From Maylandia zebra (lineage: Eukaryota; Chordata; Actinopteri; Cichliformes; Cichlidae): a DNA stretch of 64,000 bases. The notes below the pieces were generated by a model. The model saw only the letters and a program-made list of their open reading frames with translations, was not told where the DNA came from and did not search any database. The first letter of the stretch is position 1. Every line of letters starts with the position of its first letter. The translations under genes were made by a program, and so were the position numbers. The stretch lies in the NCBI RefSeq assembly GCF_041146795.1, contig NC_135184.1, positions 4,420,967 through 4,484,966 on the forward strand, given 5' to 3'. Shown in pieces: positions 1 to 11,590 of this stretch.

Positions 1-627
1 GAGGAGCAGCTGATCTAGTTCACTCATGTGTTTCTGGACTAAGAGTTGGAGCAAATACCTTATGATTCAGTGATGTTTGTTTTTGTTAAATATTTTGTAG
101 ATCCAAGAGTGAGTTTGACTCATGATGATGATGTTCCGAATTAAACAAAGTTGGTCACAAATTCTTCAAAGCTGTTTATTAAGAATATATTCACTTGGAC
201 TCATGAGACAGGCTTGTGATCCAAGGGAGCCATCAACTGGACAATTACTGACATGACAACAAAAAAGCTAAGTACAGAGGGGGGAACAGAGGTGAAAATA
301 CTTGCTTTAAAGGATTGTAATGTTTCCTTTTAAAATAAGTCTCTAAGGTCAGACAAAGGGACAGAAACTCATAGCTTTCTACCAGCCCAATGACAAAACT
401 ATAAGTTGTTTTTTAACATCTACTTTTTCATCTATTTGGCAGTCACAGTGAAAAGTATAAACATTGGCACGCTTTGTCTTGTGATTCTGCTGTTCGTAAA
501 AAATGACCATGCGCAAAGTACCAGACTTTAAGGCTTTGACTTGATGCCAATGGCCTGAGGAGGACAGTATTACCCTTGGACATGTGTAGTCTGCCGTCTA
601 CTCAATAGAAGAAGAAGAAGCGCGGAA

Positions 628-798
628 ATGGCACAACTGTCTTCAGTTTCTGGGAGAGTTTAACAATGAGAGACTGATGATGCAGAAGAAATCTCCGTGG
701 TTAAAAACATTAAAAACAGTCGTCCAGGATGATGAGATCCGCCACTGGCTCAGACTGCTGTATATCAGCCGGAGACCCGAGATGAAGTCACGCAGCAG
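628..798 (+). pseudogene. Degenerate first-exon-like segment of zinc-finger gene, copy A
   Basis: Read from about 650 this resembles the usual first coding exon of the fish acidic C2H2 family, which encodes a short helix-rich leader ending like LLDISRKPEIKL. Here the text reads LLYISRRPEMKS before a plausible donor CAG/GTATGT at 798/799. The only nearby ATG (629) is out of frame with the family reading and hits a stop after 11 codons. The donor phase also differs from the phase-1 donor of the sister exon at 2937. It may be a noncoding first exon or a decayed one. Copy B has the same segment at 44819-44989. Confidence 0.5.
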
Positions 799-1828
799 GT
801 ATGTAAAACTGTGATGTTCTCAATGAACTAACACAGGAACGATCTGAGCTCAGTCTGTAAGCTAACAGGCTAAAATCAGAGAGCAGCTAATCAAACAAGT
901 GCGTCCGTTTTTTTTAAAGGTCAACTTTTAACAATAGACTTTCATGAGACACATCAAAACCAAACAGGGAGGGAAAGCTTCGGTTTTCTGCACTGTGCCA
1001 CAGTTCGCTGTCTGCTTCGGTTCACGACGCCTCACTCCGGGGCTACAGACAGTTCTCTGCCGCCTGTGGTGCTCCTCACCTCCGTCTGCACCCACAGACT
1101 TCCCGAGGTGGAGGCAGGCCGGCAGGGACTTTGAGAGATGGGCTTTACTTTTAAAAATACCCCTTAATCAGGGTCTAACTCACTAAAAGATGGCCACATG
1201 TCTCTCTCCAACTTAATCTCTTTCTTTTAAGTAATTGTTTTTCATTGAAATGAAATTAATTGTTCAATAAAATGATTACATTTATAATTGAATTCAAGTT
1301 AAATGAATCAAGGTGATTTTGACTTTGCTAGTTAACAGGAAGAGAAACAAACTTACACAGGATAAAATGAAATTTGGACCCAGCAGAAAAAGTCAGATCA
1401 CAGACAAACAGAAACATTCCTCTTTGGCTAAAATAAAATGCAGATTATTGCTCATCTGCAGTTTTAATCATGGTGAATAATTTATGATTCAGCCAAGTAA
1501 GATTCTTCTGTGTGGAGGTTTTTCCCCTGTCAAAAGGCATTGACCATTACCTTCATCTAAACATGGAATTTAAGTCATGTAGTTGCCGTTGTTTGTTTTT
1601 AAAGAGGTCATAATATTTTTGTGATGGTAGAAATTTATCTTCAAAGTAATAGTTATAAAGTGAATTAATAAGACTTTCCAACAAAGAGAGGGAGTCACAT
1701 GGTGCTTCTGAAACATTTGTACAAACCTCTCTCACATATGTGAGCAACATGCTCACAGTGTACAGCCCTGCTGACTGAGGCTGCACCTTTACCTGTCTAA
1801 TCTTTTTCTTTTTACTTTGTTCCTCAAG

Positions 1829-2090
1829 TCCCACATCAACATGAAGTGTAAGGAGGAGGAAGATCTGGCTGGCCAGCAGGTCTGGAAGCAGGAGAGGAAC
1901 TTCAATCTGGACCAGGAGGACACAGATCCCCCACAGATCAAAGAGGAACAGGAGGAACTCTGCATCAGTCAAGAGGGAGAACAGCTTGTAGTGAAACACG
2001 AGGATGAAGGCATCGTCGTCTGGAGCGGGGAAGAGCGGCTCAGACAGCTGCATAACATCTGGAAACCTGAGAAAGATTTACAGACCAGCG
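1829..2090 (+). CDS. Zinc-finger gene, acidic N-terminal exon 1 of 3 (copy A)
   Basis: The exon is bounded by a pyrimidine-rich acceptor (CCTCAAG/TCCC) and a donor (CAGCG/GTAAAA) that leaves phase 1. It encodes a Glu/Gln-rich module with DQEDTDPPQIKEEQEELC and EQLVVKHEDEG, typical of the leader between the first exon and the fingers in the fish C2H2 family. Two related modules follow at 4203-4481 and 4968-5120, so the leader exon has been multiplied within the gene. The acceptor phase here (0) does not match the phase-1 donors upstream, so inclusion in the main transcript is uncertain. The copy-B counterpart is 46020-46281. Confidence 0.6.
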
Positions 2091-2189
2091 GTAAAACTGT
2101 AATGGCTTTTCTGAAGTGTTAACATTAATATTAAACCTACAGTTTGTATCAGTCAGATCTATTTAATGTGTATTCGTGAAAACATGACA

Positions 2190-2480
2190 GGGAGTTTTAA
2201 ATGGACTGGTTCTTATATAGCGCTTTTCTACTCAATCTTGAGCACTCAAAGCGCTTTACAAAACTTGTGCATTCACCCACTCACTCCCATTCGCACAAGC
2301 ACATTTTTCTTAGTGCTTTCTACCAACATTCAGACACACATTCCACAGATCAAAGAGCAACTTGAGGCAACTTGGAGTTAGTATCTTGCCCAAGGATATT
2401 TGAAATGCAGACTAGGTGAAGCCGGGAATCGAACCGATCAGTAGATGATCTGCTCTACCGCCTGAGCTACAGCCACCCCC
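2190..2480 (-). mobile_element. tRNA-derived SINE (copy A)
   Basis: On the minus strand the element starts with a tRNA-like head: an A-box-like TAGCTCAGGCGGTAGAGC and a B-box-like GGTTCGATTCCC near 2428-2476. The body carries the motif that on the plus strand reads TATATAGCGCTTTTCTA and CAAAGCGCTTTACA, familiar from abundant fish SINEs. It lies in an intron of the zinc-finger gene. The tRNA-like part is a SINE promoter and not a tRNA gene. Confidence 0.85.
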
Positions 2481-2799
2481 AATAGTGAAGATTATTTTGA
2501 AAAATATCAAGATGTAGATCAGTTTCGAGATCAACTCCAAAATAGATCATCAGTCAGTCAGTAATAAGTGAGTTCTTTTTTGTTTGAAAGGTTTTTTTTA
2601 CTCTTAATGTTGCTGAAAAATGTCAGAACTCAAGTTCTCATTTGCATCAGAGTGCACAAATAACTTCATTTTTACACACTTTTAATTTCACCTGCAAATG
2701 TGAGCAACATGCCCTCATTACAGACTTTAACTAAAACTTTATCTTCTCAGAAGTGTTTTTCTATAATTACATTTTTTTATTGTTCGTTTAGAAGCAATA

Positions 2800-2937
2800 G
2801 TGGAGAGACCGGCTGACTGCTGCAGAAGAAATCTGCTCTGAGGTTAACAGAACGTCTGATCGTCCAGTATGAGATCAACCTTCAGCAGAGACTGCTGGAT
2901 ATCAGCCGGAAACCCGAGATAAAGTTACGCATAACAG
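2800..2937 (+). pseudogene. Second degenerate first-exon-like segment (copy A)
   Basis: This segment resembles the family's leader exon (RLTAAEEI at the start, LLDISRKPEIKL at the end) and ends at a good donor (AACAG/GTAAAA) in phase 1. The two halves lie in different frames, so the exon is shifted internally relative to the family. It is followed by about 430 bases that repeat the sequence downstream of the first such exon (about 800-1185 versus 2938-3375). The exon and its downstream intron were therefore duplicated together. Copy B: about 46992-47129. Confidence 0.5.
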
Positions 2938-4202
2938 GTAAAACTGCGATGGTCTCAGTGGACTAACACAAGAATACAACTCATGTAGGACCTGATCAGA
3001 GCTCAGCTTGTAGGCTAACATACTGAAATCAGGGAGCGGCCAATCACACAAGTGCGTCTCTTTTTTACGGTGAACTTTTAGCATTAAACAAACCTTGAGA
3101 CCGAGAGAAAGTGCCTTTATAGAAGATTTATTTAGAAGATTAAGATAAAGGAGGCAGGGAGGGAAAGCTTCTGTTTTCTGCACTGTGCCACAGTTCGCTG
3201 TCTGCTTCGGCTCTCTGACCCTCACTCCGGGGCTACAGACAGTCCTCTGCCGCCTGTGGTGCTCCTCACGTCCGTCTGCACCCACAGGCTTCCCGAGGTG
3301 GAGGCAGGCCGGCAGGGACTTTGAGAGATGGGCTTTACTTTCAAAAATACCCCTTAATCAGGGTCTAACCCTACAAGACCATCGTGCCTCCCCCACCATC
3401 CTCACCTCATGTTAAAATGTATATTTTTCAACTGAATTATATTTGGGTTCAAGAAAATGATGAAGTTTTTAAAATAACTTTGTAATGTTCTAATAAACAG
3501 TCTTAACTCGAACTAAATCAGCTCAAATCTCACAGATGTCAGTGTTATTCACAAAGCATGGAAACATAGTTGTTAGTTTTGAATGCAGCCACAGCAGGCA
3601 AACTATGGCTGCATGCTCCAAAGAACAGGAGCACAGTAACTGAACACACTCTTAGCACACTTACATCTGATTTTGGGAACAGTTAACAGATCTGAACCTG
3701 ATGACCTGAGAGGTTTAACTGGGTCAAAGGTCGAGAGCCAATTGAGAACTGTCCAGTTAAACCAACTAAATGATGAAACCTTTGATTTAAAATGTCATGA
3801 TCAACAGTATCAAAGGCAGCAATGAGATCAAATAGAACTAAGACTGAAACTCTGAGTCCCTAATAATCTTCAGATCACTGATGACTTTAGTTGGGTTGAT
3901 TCTGTGCAATGACTGGCTGTGAAACCTGACTGGTACTTATCTGCTATGGCACTGTGAGATTTTCAGTTTAATCTACAACAATGACAAACATTTACTTGCA
4001 GCGTGAAGCTGGCAGCAGCTACCTGAATGATTTGTACTCTGAACTTTCCTAATAAGAGTATCAGAGCTCGAGAGTAACTTACACTTTCATTTTTCACATT
4101 TGTACAGTTTAAATTTCACTCACATATGAGGACATGCTCAGAGTGGACTATATTTGCTCAGATGTGTTTTCCTGTCATCACATTATTAACCTTTTTCCTC
4201 AG

Positions 4203-4481
4203 TGACCCTTTGTTCCTCAAGATCTCCCCCTAACATGAAGTGTGAGGAAGAGGAGGGCCTGTATGACCAGCAGGTCTCCAACCAGGAGAGGAACTCGAGT
4301 CTGGACCAGGAGGGCCCAGATCGTCCACAGATCAAAGAGGAAGAGGAGGAACTCTGCATCAGCGATGACGTAGAAAAGATTGTACTCAAACAGGAGGATG
4401 AAGGCCTCATCTGGACTGAAGAAGAGCAGCTCAGACAGCTGGATAACATCTGGAAACCTGAAATGAACTTACACAGCAGGG
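4203..4481 (+). CDS. Zinc-finger gene, acidic N-terminal exon 2 of 3 (copy A)
   Basis: The acceptor TTTCCTCAG/TG (4201-4202) gives phase 1 entry and the donor at 4481/4482 (CAGGG/GTATGT) gives phase 1 exit. It is thus compatible with the phase-1 donor at 2937 and with the phase-1 final exon at 4968. It encodes an acidic module with [28 protein letters not shown] and a tail LRQLDNIWKPEMNLHSR that imitates the end of the leader exon. A second acceptor-like CTCAAG at 4221 would enter in another phase. Copy B: 49864-50142. Confidence 0.65.
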
Positions 4482-4945
4482 GTATGTAAAACCGTAGTGG
4501 TCTTACCTAAAAATTAATATGACTTTAATTCATTCAATAAAGATATTTTGGAAACACATCAGAGTTCTTCAAGGCCAGTGTTTAAATAAACTCAGCTGAT
4601 TGTTAGTCGAGGTTTTCTGAGAGCTTCGCTGCTTTTTATCCCCATATTTTAATCCTACTTTTAAATTTCCCCTTCTGTCTGATGTTTGTCTTATCATTTA
4701 CATAAACATGTTTCCAACAGTAATTGGTGGACAAACTGTGATTGGTGCATAGAAATTTACTAACGTGTTAGAAGTGAGTGCATGAAATCTTATTTTAACA
4801 GTTTCCAGGTCTGGGTAAATGATATGATGATATTTCGGATGATATTTTGATTAAACTCTGTTGTAGAGTTGGAAATGGACAGCTGTAGACACCACTGCCG
4901 AGTAGTCATTCTTGTTATACTTCTATATTTATCTAAGACAAGTAA

Positions 4946-5512
<567 letters not shown>

Positions 5513-6233
5513 TTAAAAGTGGGAGAACTGTCAGATGAAGCAGTCCACTGAGAAGCCAGATCAGAGCAGATCAGATGACCTCCTTCCTTAAAAAACTCTG
5601 TATTGTTTATTGTATGTAGGGGTGGGAGATATAGCCTCAAAATAATATTTCAAGAAACTTACATTTAAAAAAAATAATGTACATTTTATCAGCTCGGCAG
5701 GCAGCAGCATTTATATGTGTAAGTAAATGATGGATTTTCCATCTTTCTCTTCCAGTGAGCTGCTGTCACTGATGACAGCTTAGCTAATTCAAAGTGTGAA
5801 AATGTGGCCACCTCAAGGTGCTTGATATTGTAAGGTAAAGACCCAACAATAATACAATGAAAACAGAGAAAACCCAAACAGTCATATGACCCCCTATTAG
5901 CAAGCGTTTTGGCGACAGTGGGAAGGAAAAACTCCTTTTTAACAGGAAGAAACCTCCAGCAGAACCAGGCTCAGGGAGGGACCCCCATCTGCAACAAGGA
6001 AAGTTTTAAGTCTAATCTTAAAAGCTGAAGGCTCTGCCTCCCATTCTACCTTTAAATACTCTATGAACAACATTATAGTGCAATGTTAGTGACACGGCAT
6101 ACATGAAATATGAGCACATAAGTATCCTCAGGGGTGTTTTTCCTGGAAGTTTTAAGAAAAGTGTATTACAAGTGCTTACACTCTAGCTTAATATCCAAAA
6201 TAACCTTGTAATGCGGAGCCTGCACAATTCTGT
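5513..6233. other. 3' flank of zinc-finger gene with dispersed-repeat fragment
   Basis: No coding region is seen. About 5880-6010 holds a fragment starting ACAGTGGGAAGGAAAAACTC and including AACAGGAAGAAACCTCCAG, a sequence found dispersed in many fish genomes. The rest is probably 3' UTR and intergenic sequence. The same holds at 51174-51894 in copy B. Confidence 0.5.
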
Positions 6234-6241
6234 CATATAAG

Positions 6242-7935
6242 CAGAGGTGGAAAGTAACGAATTACATTTACTTGCGTTACTGTAATTGAGTAGTTTTTTT
6301 GTGTATTTGTACTTTTTAAAGTCATTTTTCAAGTCTGTAATTTTACTTTTACTTAAGTATATTTTTTAAAAAGTATTGTAGTTCGCTACGTTTTCAATCA
6401 CACCCGTTACTGAGTAAATTAAAAAAACCATTGCACTTCGGAAATACTGCAGGGAATGATGGGTAGTAGAACAAATTGGCGCTAAGGTCACGTTAAAGAT
6501 GGAGTCTGACATCGGTGTTATGGATCCAGTGAAAAAAGAAGCCCCGTCGAATTCTGCTGACCCTGAACTCGAAGAAACGGATGTGAACCCCTGGCCGTAT
6601 TTAAGGGACCATTTCGGCTTCAAGTGCAAGAAAGGCAACAGCTTTATTATGCAGTGTAAGCTGTGTTTGCCCAGAGAGACCGAGTTAGCAGCTTTTAAAA
6701 ATTCCACATCAAACCTGCGCAAGCATGTGGAGGTAAGTTAAATACAACTCGTACCGTTATGGTAGCAAAAAGGCTGTGTTCAAATTAATCACATTAAGTT
6801 AAGACATCTGTGAAGAACACAGATAACGTTGGTTGGTACTAGCAACTTGCTGTAATCGGGCACGTTGTTGTCCACGCAACTTACATTTTTTTTACTGGGT
6901 TGGTAAATTGCCAAAAGAAAATGTGTTTACCTACGTTTTTCCTGTTTGTTAATAATAAGAATTTATTTAAAAAAATAGTTAAATTCAAGACAGAAGCGGC
7001 TACTTTCTTACTTAACCCACATATGTTCACACTGCAGGCAAAAGAATAACAGAGCGCTCACTTACCTTAGATTAGTCAAAGACAGCTGACTTCTGTTACT
7101 TGTTAATTAGCACTTGCAACCTCCCGTTAACTAGCCTGTTACTGTCCAATAAAAAAAACCCACGAGCTATATTGGTATAATTTACCAGCGGTAGCTATGT
7201 AATGCATTGATGTCTTATTAGGGACATCAAAAAACTTTCTCTCAAACTTAACACTGGCCTGCCTGCCTCAGCTGCCTTCGAGCGTCTCTTTAGCTGTGCT
7301 GGACTACTGTTCACTGCAAAGTGAGCAAGGATGAACTCTACTAACTCTGAAAATCAACTGCTCCTCAAAATTAACAGGAAGTTCAGAGAGTAACACTCTA
7401 GGATGGATACAAAGGAACTTTAATCTAGAGGTACAGTAGGGCAGGGCCAAGTTTAAAAAATTCAAAAACATTTTTAAAGCAGCTGCCGTTCAGTTCAGTA
7501 CTTGTTCTCTTATTTGACAGTTTAGAACACATTCTCATGTGAAAGAATGATATGGTTTTGTATTGAAAACACTGTGATACCTGACGGTTTGGTTTGGTTG
7601 ATTGGTTTGGTGACCATTATCCATTTTCATGTATAGACTTGCAGTTTAACTGCCACTGCACTTTAATTTGTAAAGTTTTTCTTTTCACTAAAAAAGAACT
7701 ACTTTGAGATTTATATCCCACTGTCCTTTTTTGCACTACTCAGAAGCGGCTGTCCTCCTGCTGACAGAAAAGTAACTATGTAACTTTTACTCTGAGTACA
7801 TTTTAAATGAGCTACTTTTTACTTTTACTTGAGTACATTTTTAGACAGGTAATTTTACTTGTACTTGAGTAAAATTTCAGCAAAGTAATAGTACTTTTAC
7901 TTGAGTAAAATATTTTAGTACTCTTTCCACCTCTG
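6242..7935 (+). mobile_element. hAT DNA transposon, internally deleted (copy A)
   Basis: The terminal inverted repeats CAGAGGTGGAAAGTA...CTTTCCACCTCTG are flanked by the 8-bp target duplication CATATAAG (6234-6241 and 7936-7943), diagnostic of the hAT superfamily. Inside, 6499-6734 encodes a BED zinc finger (WPYLRDHFGF, CKLCLPRE, SNLRKHVE) ending at a donor-like GAG/GTAAGT. About 7240-7395 encodes the C-terminal hAT dimerisation region (LPASAAFERLFSCAGLLFTAK), broken by one in-frame TGA. The catalytic middle is missing, so this is a non-autonomous derivative keeping the two ends of the transposase gene. Confidence 0.9.
6499..6741 (+). pseudogene. BED-finger first exon of a hAT transposase (copy A)
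   Basis: ATG at 6499 opens 80 codons with an acidic start and a BED-type zinc finger: aromatic WPYL, CKLC pair, and a His in SNLRKHVE. The coding part probably ends at the donor after GTGGAG near 6733, with the last codons being intron read-through. No RNase-H-like catalytic domain follows in this element. The product, if made, would be a DNA-binding fragment only. Copy B: 52160-52402. Confidence 0.75.
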
Positions 7936-7943
7936 CATATAAG

Positions 7944-9451
7944 GAAAAGAAATTCTACCTGGTTTGTTTCATCTTGGGTCGAGCTTTTTAACCTCCTGCT
8001 TTTCCACCGTGTAGCACATCAGTAATTTCCATCCACTGACTGCTCTTGCTGTTATATGAAATGTAACTCGCGAGTGCTCCAGTGATGCATGGTTGAATCA
8101 TTTGTTTACCTTTGGGTCGCACATCACTGCTGCTAGTATCTCCTGCTCACGTGCCTTCACAGCCCGGTTGTACTCAAGTGTGTTTTTGCTTAAAGTGTTG
8201 TAACAGGTTTGCTTTTTTCACTTTCAGTGGGAAAAGTTTTCTTGCATATTTTGCGAACATTCAGCTACCAAACTGTGACTGGAGCCCGACATATGGCTCT
8301 GGCTGTGAGACATGACTGGGGTTGACTCATTGGGGTGAATGCAAACACATGATGTTCCTCTAAACACACTTTTTTGTAAACATTTATACCAGTATTATTG
8401 CAGATCATATGATATGTCACAGCCCTAATTCTGTTTGTTGCATATTCCATTAAAACCTGTAATGAAGATGAAACACGTATTTACATTCATTTGATGTGAT
8501 ATTTGTATCGTGTTGAGCTGTGGAGGTGACAAAAAAGTTGCTGAGATGTTTTATTTTTTTGTTTAGTGGAGAGGTTTTACTCCACAGAGTCAAAGCTGGA
8601 AAGAAACACACATGAGACCAAACATTTTGTGATTTAATCTTGATTTTCATGAAGACTGAATTTCAGCATGTGCTCATCCTGTTGATTCGTATGTTGGTGT
8701 TGGTTATGTGTCTTAAAAGTGAAATAAAGATTTCTTTAAAACTTCTTGTGGCTATTTTTTTAAGGCACAATCTTTACAACATGAAACAACGTCTGTGAAG
8801 CACATTTTGTACAGTGGGCAGGGAGACTTGCCCATCACTGTGGTGGTGGGGTGGATGAGATTTGCCTGCGGTCACTTAAGGCTCTGTATGTTGTGGGTCT
8901 GTATGGACGTTGAGGTCAGTGCCTTCAGACCGGCCAACTATGGTGGTAATCATGGTCCCCTGTTTTATGAAGGGAGTGTAGAGGGTATGTTTGCACTTCA
9001 GGCCTCCCTAGGAAGGTCTATATCTGTAGTCACTTTCACTGTTTTCTTATTGCTGTTTCAAATTGTTGTTTCTGTTTGTAGCCTTTTTATTGAAGGATTT
9101 TGGTTTATATTATTAATATGTGCATTTGTTGTTATTAATAATATTTGCTTCACTCTCCATTTGATGTGTTTTTGGTATGTTTTACTTTTAATTGTTCTAT
9201 GATTATGTTTATGTGTGGTTTATAATTATATTTAAGTTCTGGGTTTTTTTATGAATAAAAGTGACTTAACTTGTCAGAGATATGAGACTTTGGGCATTTC
9301 CCCTTCTGTCTTATTCTCAGTGTCTTGTCTCCATGTTTATTTACCTCTGTGTTGCTATCTTTGTGTCTCTGTCTCTTTCTCTTCCCCTGTTCAGTGGGAT
9401 TTAAGACTTCCAACAAATAATTTCAAAGGGTCAATTAAATTTTAATACAAC
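7944..9451. other. Noncoding flank, copy A
   Basis: No convincing gene. Two polyadenylation-like signals (AATAAA near 8722 and GAATAAAA near 9251) could serve the zinc-finger gene or a lost unit. A 135-codon hydrophobic ORF at 8795-9202 has no recognisable domain and is AT-rich, so it is not called. The copy-B equivalent is 53605-55112. Confidence 0.4.
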
Positions 9452-10688
9452 CATTTTACTCAACACTGCACTCGAATTTTAGCATTTTTTTTTTTACTCA
9501 GTCATAAAAAGATTCATCTTAAAATATGTTTTAGATACATTTTTATTACTTTTTTCTTTCTTTCTTTCTTTTCTTGTTGTTGTCCCGTTTCGTTTTTTAG
9601 CCATCAGAATTATTGTCTGAAGGCCAAAAAAGATGCCCAACTAACTTAATTTACCAAATGGACCATCACGGCCTTGCCATATTGGTCCATTTGATCAACC
9701 TTTGTTATTATTTATTTATTTTAATTTATTTTCAGTTGTTACAGATAGGACAGACATGACTGGGGGATAGGAAGGAAGGAAGGAAGGAAGAAAAGGGGAA
9801 GAGGGACAGTGAGAAAGGGCACTTAAAAAATATCTCCCAGGTCACCTGTTGAGAGAAGAAAATAAGAGAAAACAAGCAAAAAAGAGAGCAACATAATAAC
9901 ACAACACCATTGCAATAATCTAGCTAAGTGTAAATAACAGTAAATATTAAATACTGAATGTGATTGTGCAGCACGCAAGATTGACATCGCATAATGTGGT
10001 TTGAGGTAGCAGCCAAGAAAGGTGTAGCTTGTGTGTGTGAACACCTGTGTGGATGAGTGCTCGTCTATTCAAAAGGCTTCTCCATGTAACGATCTGCTGG
10101 TGTGGGGAGCCATAGCCTCGTCCCCCAGGGCATGAAGCAGGCATGGAGGAGATCCAGGCCCCAGACATCCAGAGGCCCCCAGAGTGCGAGCGCCCAAAGA
10201 GGACCACCGGAGGGGCAACCGTGCCACCTTCCTGGGAAGAGCTGAGGAGAACCCCAGATGAGGGGTCACCCAACAGCCACAGAGCAGAAGCCAGAGGGGG
10301 CGGCAGTGACGTACACGCGGGCTCTGCCGGCAGTCAGCTGTGCCAGAGTGAATCGAGCCCCCGCAAGGGGCCCGACTGAGCCACAGGCACCAGGCCCCAC
10401 CAAGCAGCCGTACCGGGGAGTGAGCTGGTACAGACCTGAGCGTCCAGCCCTGGACACCAAGAACGCACCGATGTCTGAGGGCATCAGCCACCAGCAGGGA
10501 GTGTGGTGAGGGGAAATAAGCCTCCATACCTTGGAGGGCCTGAGATGTTCCAAGGGGGTGGAGTGTAAGACCCGAGCTGACATATAGACACAGACGAATA
10601 GGCGCACACAGACCTAAACATGCATTCCCACCCTCATGCACACATATACAAATACTCGGCGCTCATCCAACCTGGATACAGACACAAA
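9452..10688. repeat. Repeat R, unit 1 copy
   Basis: This block occurs three times in the window: here, at 55113-56302, and in a more diverged form at 61127-62300. It starts with CATTTTACTCAACACTGCAC, has CTTT and GGAA microsatellites, then a GC-rich part from about 10080 with phrases such as GGAGATCCAGGCCCCAGACA. The GC-rich part opens long antisense frames with no domain and no shared coding logic. It may be an old non-LTR 3' part or a local repeat; the family is not recognised. Confidence 0.75.
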
Positions 10689-10739
10689 GAGTATTTTAAA
10701 CTATTCTGTAAATTCTTGGAAAGTGGTCTTTTTTGGGGG

Positions 10740-11500
10740 GGACCTCTGCTACTACCAGAGGTTGTCTGCACCACACCAGGGCCTGTGCTGCTAGCATAAA
10801 CCAACTGAGCCTCAACCAGGGCCTGTGCTGTTTTCTGAGGCCATCTCACTGCACCGGGGCCTGTGCTGCCAGCTGGATCCATCGGCACCATCCCAGGACC
10901 TGTGCTGCTGGCTGAGGCCATCTGCACCGCACCAGGGCCTAGCTGGACCCATAGGCACCACACCAGGGCCTGTTCTGCTAGCATAAACCAACTGAGCCTC
11001 ACCAGGGCCTGCACTGCCGGCTGGACCCATAGGCACCACATCAGGGCCTGTGCTGCTAGCATAAACCAACTGAGCCTCACCAGGGCCTGTACTGCCGGCT
11101 GGACCCATAGGCACCACATCAGGGCCTGTGCTGCTAGCATAAACCAACTGAGCCTCACCAGGGCCTGTACTGCCGGCTGGACCCATCTGCACCATCCCAA
11201 GGCCTGTACTGCTGGCTGGGGCCATCTGCAGCACACCAGGGCCTGTTCTGCCGTCTGGACCCATAGGCAACACCCCAGGGCCTGTGCTGCTGGCTGGGGC
11301 CGTCTGCAGCACACCAGGGCCTTTGCTGCCGGCTGAACAAACTGCATCTGTGTTGCTAGTGCAAGACATCAGCACCACACCAAGGCCTGTGCTGCTCGAA
11401 AAGCTTATCTGCAATACATCGGGCGCTGTGCTGTTGATTGAAGCCTTCTACACCACATTGGTGAATGTGCTAGCAGAAGCCCTCTGCTAGCAAGCCACCA
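10740..11500 (+). repeat. ~39-bp minisatellite in the LINE 5' region
   Basis: Tandem monomers of about 39 bp each start with a CAGGGCCTGTGCTGCT-like core and continue with one of several tails. One tail reads AGCATAAACCAACTGAGCCT and the other GGCTGGACCCATAGGCACCA. The two alternate to make a 78-bp higher-order unit repeated about three times at roughly 10965-11180. Monomers become more variable on both sides. The array lies directly upstream of the LINE ORF and could be a promoter, as monomer arrays are in rodent L1; that function is inference. Confidence 0.85.
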
Positions 11501-11590
11501 GGACCCGAACTTTTGGCTGGAGCCTTACTTGCCATCCTAGGTTTGTGCAGCCTATTTAATTCAGCATCAACAATCATTGTGTTTTGGATA

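Noticed and set aside
1553-2053. 166-residue minus-strand ORF over the zinc-finger exon
   Set aside because: It is the antisense shadow of the acidic exon at 1829-2090.
2403-2476. tRNA gene on the minus strand
   Set aside because: The A and B boxes belong to a SINE head; the body continues into the SINE sequence and there is no full cloverleaf.
8795-9202. 135-residue hydrophobic ORF (again at 54456-54863)
   Set aside because: AT-rich frame with no domain or start context; its presence in both units only reflects the recent duplication.
10069-10641. Long antisense ORFs in the GC-rich part of repeat R (and at 55931-56299, 61608-62378)
   Set aside because: Several frames are open at once because of base composition, no domain is seen, and the frames shift between R copies.
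10634-11414. Repetitive ORFs on both strands over the LINE 5' region
   Set aside because: They are translations of the 39-bp minisatellite, which stays open in several frames because the monomer length is near a multiple of three.
10740-11500. CRISPR-like array
   Set aside because: The repeats are contiguous minisatellite monomers with no unique spacers, in a vertebrate LINE.
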